Positions 30,398 to 35,367 of a stretch of 35,367 nt of DNA are shown piece by piece. The notes under the pieces were generated by a model. It had not been told where the DNA came from. It made no database searches and saw nothing but the letters and a program-made list of their open reading frames with translations. This stretch comes from Nymphaea colorata (lineage: Eukaryota > Streptophyta > Magnoliopsida > Nymphaeales > Nymphaeaceae). Each line of letters begins with the position of its first letter. Within the stretch, counting starts at the first letter, position 1. Location of the stretch: the NCBI RefSeq assembly GCF_008831285.2, contig NW_022205192.1, positions 1 through 35,367 on the forward strand, in the 5' to 3' direction. A program made the position numbers and the translations under genes.

Positions 30398-32586
30398 ATG
30401 TTTAAAAACATGAACTTCACAAGCAAGTGGTCGCTTTCCTGACCCTTGCAATGATCATCAACGCAGAGATCATTCCCACAAGTGTCGTCACACGTAGAAT
30501 ATACAGCGCTCCACGCACATCCACCAAAACATGAGACAGTCGTCTTTGATGGCCAAGCTAAGATGTCCTTCTTAAGTTTAATTTTAAGTTCGACAAGGCT
30601 GGGGAACATTTTCAGATCACTGATGTGCAATTCTCAGACGGAGATCTCGGCTGCAAAGAGGAAGTCGTCACCGAAACTAAAAAGGTCGTCAGGAATCAGG
30701 TAAGAACTGTATCACAAAACACCGTCCGCACTACAGTTGTCGAGAACTCTCAAGGAAATGTTGACCAAAATCAAGGAAATATTCAAGTTAAAGGCATCAT
30801 GATTGGCGAGCCAAATCCTTCACAACCTCCACCAAGAGTAAGCCATCACGAATAAAAATCCGTTGAAAGCGGCAATGGATGGATTGCCAAGCTTTTTGAT
30901 GAAAGAGTGGAAAAGCCAATTCGTGATAGCAAGCAACATCAAGAAATAAAAATTGTGCAAAAGAGAGTCGCTGGACCAGCTCCAATTAAAATCCAGCCCG
31001 CTGGACCAGCTCCAATTAAAATCCAGCCCGCTGGACCAGCTCCAATTAAAATCCAGCCCGCTGGACCAATCGACCCAGTAGTTCAGCCAGCTGAAGGAGC
31101 CTTACCCTCACCCGCCATCAATGATCCTCAGTCACCCGAAGGATCCTCACCTGCTGTCAATGATCCTCAGTCACCCGAAGGATCCTCACCTGCTGTCAAT
31201 GATCCTCAGTCACCTGAAGGAGCCTCGCCTGCTGTCAATGATCCTCAGTCACCTGAAGGAGCCTCGCCTGCAATTCTCACCACTAACAATCCAGCTACTC
31301 CTTCTAATGGCGAAACTGGTGGCGAAAACGGTGGTTCAACAACTACTTCTTTTAGCGATCCAGTTCCTTCCCCTAATGGCGAAACTGGTGGAGAGAATGG
31401 TGGTGAGAACAGTGGTCCTATTGGCCCTATCGATCCAGCTCCCCTTCCCCCTAATGGCGAAACTGGTGGAGAGAATGGTGGTGAGAACAGTGGTCCCATT
31501 GGCCCTATCGATCCAGCTCCCCTTCCCCCTAATGGCGAAACTGGTGGAGAGAATGGTGGTGAGAACAGTGGTCCCATTGGCCCTATCGATCCAGCTCCCC
31601 TTCCCCCTAATGGCGAAACTGGTGGAGAGAATGGTGGTGAGAACAGTGGTCCCATTGGCCCTATCGATCCAGTTGCACCTTCTCCCGTGGAGTCAAAATC
31701 CGAAGACGAGTCTCATGATTCCAAAAAAGATGGAAAAAAGGAATCTAAATCCTTTTTTGGATTTACTCGTAAGGAATCTAAGTCTGAAGGAGAATCACAC
31801 GAGAAAAAGGAGTCAAAGTCTGCTTTTGGATTGACCCGCAAAGAATCTAAGTCCGAAGGTGAGTCACACAGCTCGAACAATGGTGACAAAAAGGAGATAA
31901 AGCCTGCTTTTGGATTGACCCGCAAAGAATCTAAGTCCGAAGGTGAGTCACACAGCTCGAACAATGGTGACAAAAAGGAGGTAAAGCCTGCTTTTGGATT
32001 GACCCGCAAAGAATCTAAGTCCGAAGGTGAGTCACACAGCTCGAACAATGGTGACAAAAAGGAGGTAAAGCCTGCTTTTGGATTGACCCGCAAAGAATCT
32101 AAGTCCGAAGGTGAGTCACACAGCTCGAACAATGGTGACAAAAAAGAGTCTAAGGTTGCGGCTAAGCCTTCAATTTTTACTTCGCTTGGAGAATCCAAGT
32201 CGGAAGATGGATCTCATGACTAATAGATTGGTTCTTGGGCAAAGGATTCCAAATCAAGCTAATCTTCAGGAAAAGGCGTAAACTATGGATAACTGCCAAC
32301 TAAGGTTTACTTTGCTCCTCACCAATAAGAAGATTCTTCAAATGGAAAAAGCTAAAAAGATTCTTCTGATTCATCAAAATCAGTTTCTTCAAAGCCTACT
32401 CCAGTTGTGGTATCTTCTCTAAGCCCTTCAAAGCCTTAAAGTAAAGACTCTAAAGAGTCTAGCGCTAAAGAATCCAAAGAATCCAAGAACTCTAAAGATT
32501 CTAAGGACTCTAAAGAATCCAAGGACTCTAAAGATTCTAAGTCCTCAACAAAGTCATCCTCTTCAGGCAATCTCAAGAAGAATTGA
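30398..32586 (+). CDS. Repetitive, low-complexity (likely secreted) protein with five repeat classes
   Basis: ATG 30398 or 30410 leads, after a shift near 30424, into a hydrophobic stretch VVAFLTLAMIINAEI that looks like a signal peptide. Further small shifts near 30500 and 30560 are needed before a clean frame from about 30560 to TGA 32584. An N-terminal globular part (FDKAGEHFQITDVQFSDGD, VRTVSQNTVRTTVVE) precedes the repeats: AGPAPIKIQP x3; a 13-residue NDPQSPEG[SA]SPAV unit x4; a 26-residue PNGETGGENGG...IDPAPLP unit x4 plus one variant; a 28-residue KESKSEGESH...PAFGLTR unit x4 plus degenerate copies; and short KDSKES repeats at the end. Composition shifts from Pro/Gly/Asn to Lys/Ser/Glu. 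An extracellular coat, cyst-wall or extrusome matrix protein is plausible, but this is inference. Repeat units are nearly identical in DNA, pointing to recent expansion or gene conversion. Confidence 0.7.
30970..31086 (+). repeat. 30-bp coding repeat, three copies plus a partial
   Basis: The unit begins GCTGGACCAGCTCCAATTAA and encodes AGPAPIKIQP. Three copies are identical in DNA sequence; a fourth diverges after GCTGGACCA. It is embedded in frame in the repeat-protein gene. Confidence 0.9.
31117..31280 (+). repeat. 39-bp coding repeat, four copies
   Basis: The unit encodes NDPQSPEG[S/A]SPA[V/I]. Copies 1-2 share CCCGAAGGATCC and copies 3-4 share CCTGAAGGAGCC, so the four copies look like two successive duplications. 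Confidence 0.88.
31292..31676 (+). repeat. 78-bp coding repeat, four near-identical copies plus a variant
   Basis: The unit encodes PNGETGGENGGENSGPIGPI then DPAPLP (26 residues). Three junction-to-junction copies are essentially identical, with a shorter, diverged copy (about 31302-31375) at the left edge. Antisense frames are also open here but are artefacts of the repeat. Confidence 0.88.
31755..32160 (+). repeat. 84-bp coding repeat, four near-identical copies with degenerate edges
   Basis: The unit encodes KESKSEGESHSSNNGDKKE then [IV]KPAFGLTR (28 residues). The inner copies differ by only one or two bases; the first copies lack the SSNNGD segment and the last ends in a diverged KVAAKPS. 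Confidence 0.88.
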
Positions 32587-32764
32587 AAAGGGTGAGCCTT
32601 TAAAATTAAGATTTTTTACCGAAAAATCTTAATTCCATGATATCGGTATGTTAAAGTTATCAAAATTTCCATATAAATCCTTGCATTTAATACTTCTAGT
32701 CAAGCCTGTTCACAAGACATGGCCAAATTTGCTTCAAATATTAGCTGATTAAATAGAATGAAGA

Positions 32765-33454
32765 TCATTCAATTAATAGATTGCTTGACTTAAACTCTTT
32801 TTCATATACCTTGCTTATGGTCAAATTGCATAAGGTAACGTTGTTTTGGAAGACCTTTCCATAAGGTGCGCTCCATCCTCCAAAAGCGGTATAATCATCA
32901 AAGGAAGGGCTTGCGTCATTGTGGGAATAGATTAGAGGGTACTGGGAAAGGTCGCATCCTTGAGAGCCGAAGATTTGACGATAGAACCTATCGGAGGTTT
33001 GAATGCCTGCTGGTGTTTGGAAATACTTGAGTTGTGCCAACATTTCCTTCACATAATCGCAGTTTGCTTTATGGTCGTTGCCCCAAGTGCAGCCAGGGTT
33101 AGGATTATCCTCCAAGAAGAGCCAGAATCTGTCATAGTATTGATTAGCGATCACCAACACCACTGCATCAATTTGCAACTTTGCGCTTTTTCCTCTGCAA
33201 GGCCTAATGAAAAGCTCTGTCTTGAGTCCTGCTCTCTTTGCGTAGATAAGGGTGTCCTTGACGCTGAGGTCAAGATCGATTCCTTCCAATGAGAATGCTC
33301 TCACATTGGCAAATGAATATCCAGCTGACTTGAGACAGTCGAAGTTGGATTGGAAGGCGACTGCAGGCGCGCTGTCCAAGCCAATCAAGGATACTGTTGA
33401 GAATATCAGAGCTGCAATAGCGAAGATTTGTAGGAATATTGATAAACTTTTCAT
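32765..33454 (-). CDS. Secreted GH25 lysozyme-like protein, intact
   Basis: I chose ATG 33454 (MKSLSIFLQIFAIAALIFST), which gives a textbook signal peptide of about 22 residues; an ATG nine codons upstream, at 33481, is also in frame. The protein is 229 residues, TGA 32767-32765. It follows the protist/nematode GH25 muramidase pattern: IGLDSAPAV (first conserved Asp, residue 27), the CLKSAGYSF repeat strand, LFIRPCRGKSA, YYDRFWLFLED, QYPLIYSHNDASPSFDDY and FGGWSAPYGKVFQN. GH25 enzymes cut bacterial peptidoglycan, fitting digestion of bacterial food. However, the usual Asp-x-Glu catalytic pair is here Phe113-Leu-Glu115: the proton-donating Glu is kept, the Asp is lost. Six or more Cys suggest disulfides. 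It lies convergent with the repeat-protein gene, 178 bp apart. Confidence 0.8.
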   Translation of the reverse strand: MKSLSIFLQIFAIAALIFSTVSLIGLDSAPAVAFQSNFDCLKSAGYSFANVRAFSLEGIDLDLSVKDTLIYAKRAGLKTELFIRPCRGKSAKLQIDAVVLVIANQYYDRFWLFLEDNPNPGCTWGNDHKANCDYVKEMLAQLKYFQTPAGIQTSDRFYRQIFGSQGCDLSQYPLIYSHNDASPSFDDYTAFGGWSAPYGKVFQNNVTLCNLTISKVYEKEFKSSNLLIE

Positions 33455-33508
33455 CAAATAATTAACAATTGAAATAATCATCCTTCTTCATTTATGTAGG
33501 GATTTATA

Positions 33509-34771
33509 TCACATATAATTATTCCTAAAGGGCTTTGAAGAAGTCAGGTTTTTTATTCTTTCATACCGAGACTTTGTTGATTGCCGAGTCTATCTAAACA
33601 TTTTTTCAGGATTAAAAGAGCTTCTGTTCTGGTTCGGCTTGAAGAATTTAAAGCTGGTCTCGTAAAATTCATTTCCTTCAGTCTTCAAATGGCTTCTGTT
33701 CATTTTCAGCTTTACAATTTTTATGTTCATAAAATTTTGTATCCTCTCAGGTGCTTCAAATGACGTCCTTGTGTTCATTTTGAACTATTCAAATGCGGAA
33801 GATTCGTTCATGATGACACTTTGATTGCAGCTTTCAGTACATATAAGGTGAACGTCTCAATATCTATATAAGGAAGAACAGTTTTTTTATTGCAGTAAAT
33901 TGTCTATCTTACAGTCTTTTTTTGCTTCAGGAGCTCTGAAAGACATATGCACTTATTGGAAATACCGTCAACACACGTATTATTGTTGAGAAAGTATAAA
34001 TGCTTTACGGTTTCACCTTCAATGACGATTTTTTCTCCTGAATCAAAGGTCTTATATTCGAGTTTATTCCAGAATAAATACTTATTTAGCTACGGAATTT
34101 TGTCTAAAAAGTTGTCTTTGATGCATATCGAATGGCTTTACTTTTCCTTAAATATCTTTTCAAAGTAATTGCGAAAAAATCGTTGAAGTGTGTTTCATTA
34201 AGTTTTAAAAGCAAGAATCTGGACTAAAATTACACTGTTTGTATTTTTTCGCCTGACAGAATCTCAATCTATCCGAAAGTGCTTCCTTATTTGACATAAT
34301 AAGTAAATTGTCCGCTTGTGATTACTCCTTTTCCCTTCAAGACAAAATAAAATTGTTTATCATCTTATTCCACTATTTAACAAAACCTGTGTCCCTCAAC
34401 TAATCTAAATCAGACATTTTTTACTTCAAATATTGACAAACTTCTTGGATCCGGCTGTTATGATGTCTTCATCGAAGATACTTAGCAAGATCCTTCTTAG
34501 CAAATTTCGATCAGAAGGTTGCATTTATTGCTTGTAGAGTAAGTATCTCAAGATGATAGACAAATCCCTTCTGCTAAAATTGACTTACGGCAACTTGCAT
34601 TCATCTTTATGACAAATTTGGTACAGCATGATTGGTAGTTAGCTGCTGATTCGCAGCTCATGAGTGTGTTCCTCTTGAAGGAATTGCTTAGAGCGTGCAA
34701 AGAGCCTCTCTTTTTTCTCGCATTTACTTCTATGTGACGATTTGGTTCAATTTTATTGGGTTTTCTTTCAT
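33509..34771 (-). CDS. Cyclic-nucleotide-binding-domain protein with two domains, frame-broken
   Basis: ATG 34771 (MKENPIKLNQIVTQKQMR) to TGA 33511-33509. The N-terminal helical part (RLFARSKQFLQEEHTHELR, RILLSIFDEDIITAGSKKF) precedes the first cNMP-fold barrel (RLVEGHRFCQIVEQDDKQ, FYFVLKGKGVITSGQ, YYVKQGSTFGQIEILSGEK). A second follows (LDKIPQLNKYLFWNKLEY, KTFDSGEKIVIEGETVKHLY, YIDIETFTLYVLKAA). After it comes a basic Asn/Lys/Arg-rich tail (MNTRTSFEAPERIQNF ... SYERIKNLTSSKPFRNNYM). At least four single missing bases are needed (about 34700, 34450, 34110 and 33800). As in the gene at 29227, the Arg of the phosphate-binding cassette is not seen, so these are probably structural cNMP-like folds. 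The domain call is solid; the exact boundaries are not. Confidence 0.65.
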
Positions 34772-34843
34772 ATGACTTAAAATTATTATAATTATTGATG
34801 GACATAGAAATACAATCATGACAATATACGATAAGAAAAGTGA

Positions 34844-35221
34844 TCATTAGGAGTGGAGAGCGTTCTGGATTGCGACATATTTTTCGATAGACCCAATATA
34901 GCCTTCGTATGATCCCCAAGGAACGTCTTTTCTCCAGTCAACAATCTCTGCAACTTTTTATGTGATTATGATTTCAACGTCTTCCTTTGATTCTTCAGGC
35001 TTGTATGCGATTGCCTTGAAGAGATGCTTAGGATTATGTGTGGTTCCTCGAAGTAAATGACCCTGGATGGTCGCGGAGAGTCCATTCTCTTTGGTGATAG
35101 AAGGCCTAAAGTAGTTTTTTATCTTGGCATTTTCGATGGGTTAAGTGCTTGCGAGTGTGCCTGGTACGGCGTGCCATTCCGAGTTCTCTCCGATGTTTTA
35201 GTTCTTCTCGATCTTGAGCAT
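34844..35221 (-). CDS. Small unknown protein, 125 residues, intact, subtelomeric
   Basis: ATG 35221 (MLKIEKNQNIGENSEWHAVP) to TGA 34846-34844, one clean frame with TAA Gln codons. It looks like a small folded protein: strand-like KIKNYFRPSITKENGLSATI, then HLFKAIAYKPEESKEDVEI and DWRKDVPWGSYEGYIGS with several Trp, and a short helical end. No signal peptide, membrane helix or known motif. The start codon is only 65 bp from the telomere, so its promoter must be subtelomeric or very short. Confidence 0.65.
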
Positions 35222-35285
35222 AGGGGTTAAATATGACTATAATTATAGCGCGAGATTAAGCTTCAAAATATATTTAGCAAAATGA

Positions 35286-35367
35286 TTGGGGTTGGGGTTG
35301 GGGTTGGGGGTTGGGGTTGGGGTTGGGGTTGGGTTGGGGTTGGGGTTGGGGTTGGGGTTGGGGTTGG
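35286..35367. repeat. Right telomere, GGGGTT repeats
   Basis: Tandem GGGGTT, complementary to the left end, with two irregular units (GGGGGTT and GGGTT). The unique sequence stops at about 35285. This proves that the window is a whole linear chromosome. Confidence 0.97.

Noticed and set aside
30398-30560. Programmed -1 frameshifting as the reason for the broken N-terminus of the repeat protein
   Set aside because: No slippery heptamer followed by a clear stem is visible, and three shifts within 160 bp would be unlikely; missing bases fit better. Kept only as a general alternative in the frame-break finding.
31245-32198. Long antisense and alternative-frame open stretches over the repeat region (up to 237 codons)
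   Set aside because: They arise because repeat units whose lengths are multiples of three keep every frame open. The frame used by the non-repeat flanks and the signal peptide side is the plus frame ending at TGA 32584.
1-35367. Euplotes-like or bacterial/viral origin
   Set aside because: Euplotes has C4A4 telomeres and uses UGA as Cys, whereas here UGA ends genes. Ribosomal eL29, DRC2 and introns exclude bacteria.

Overview
This window is one complete small ciliate macronuclear chromosome. It starts with a run of CCCCAA repeats and ends with the complementary GGGGTT repeats, so both telomeres are present, and about 35.2 kb of gene-dense DNA lies between them. Many reading frames, including those of recognisable conserved proteins, run through in-frame TAA and TAG, and TGA closes genes. 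This is the ciliate code in which UAA and UAG mean glutamine. C4A2 telomeres plus this code suggest an oligohymenophorean-type ciliate (Tetrahymena-like telomere). However, the four introns I can place are only 20-22 nt long, far shorter than usual in Tetrahymena, so I do not name a genus.

Layout. 0.1-2.6 kb: a divergent pair, a small coiled-coil protein on the minus strand and the axonemal dynein regulatory complex subunit DRC2 on the plus strand. 2.7-5.4 kb: two minus-strand paralogues of an unrecognised family. 5.7-7.6 kb: a calpain-like cysteine protease (minus). 8.2-8.9 kb: a cytochrome b5-domain protein (plus). 9.1-11.0 kb: a UFM1-specific protease (peptidase C78) and, 25 bp away on the same strand, a MUL1-like membrane RING E3 ligase. 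11.3-14.4 kb: four unrecognised genes. 14.6-18.1 kb: a helical-repeat region that reads almost directly into a protein with FLYWCH and SWIM zinc fingers resembling a Mutator-like (MULE) transposase whose catalytic acids appear lost. 18.35-23.36 kb: two tandem CSC1/OSCA/TMEM63-like ion channel genes. 23.4-25.6 kb: a conserved unknown, an isopenicillin-N-synthase-like 2-oxoglutarate/Fe(II) oxygenase and ribosomal protein eL29, all intact. 25.9-30.1 kb: a probable beta-propeller/alpha-solenoid protein, a basic unknown and a cyclic-nucleotide-binding-domain protein. 30.4-32.6 kb: a protein built of five kinds of tandem repeat. 32.8-35.2 kb (minus): a secreted GH25 lysozyme-like protein, a second cyclic-nucleotide-binding protein and a small unknown.

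Many genes need single-base corrections to be read through. Nearly all act as -1 nt deletions, often in A or T runs, and protein similarity resumes at once in the next frame. Residual long-read assembly errors are the simplest explanation. The breaks are uneven, though: DRC2, the 14.6-18.1 kb gene, the C78 protease and the 33.5-34.8 kb gene are riddled, while eL29, the oxygenase, GH25, the repeat region and several unknowns are clean. All coordinates for broken genes are outer limits. I saw no rRNA, tRNA, CRISPR array or bacterial-type operon. Apart from small same-strand clusters, genes are packed individually with short AT-rich spacers.
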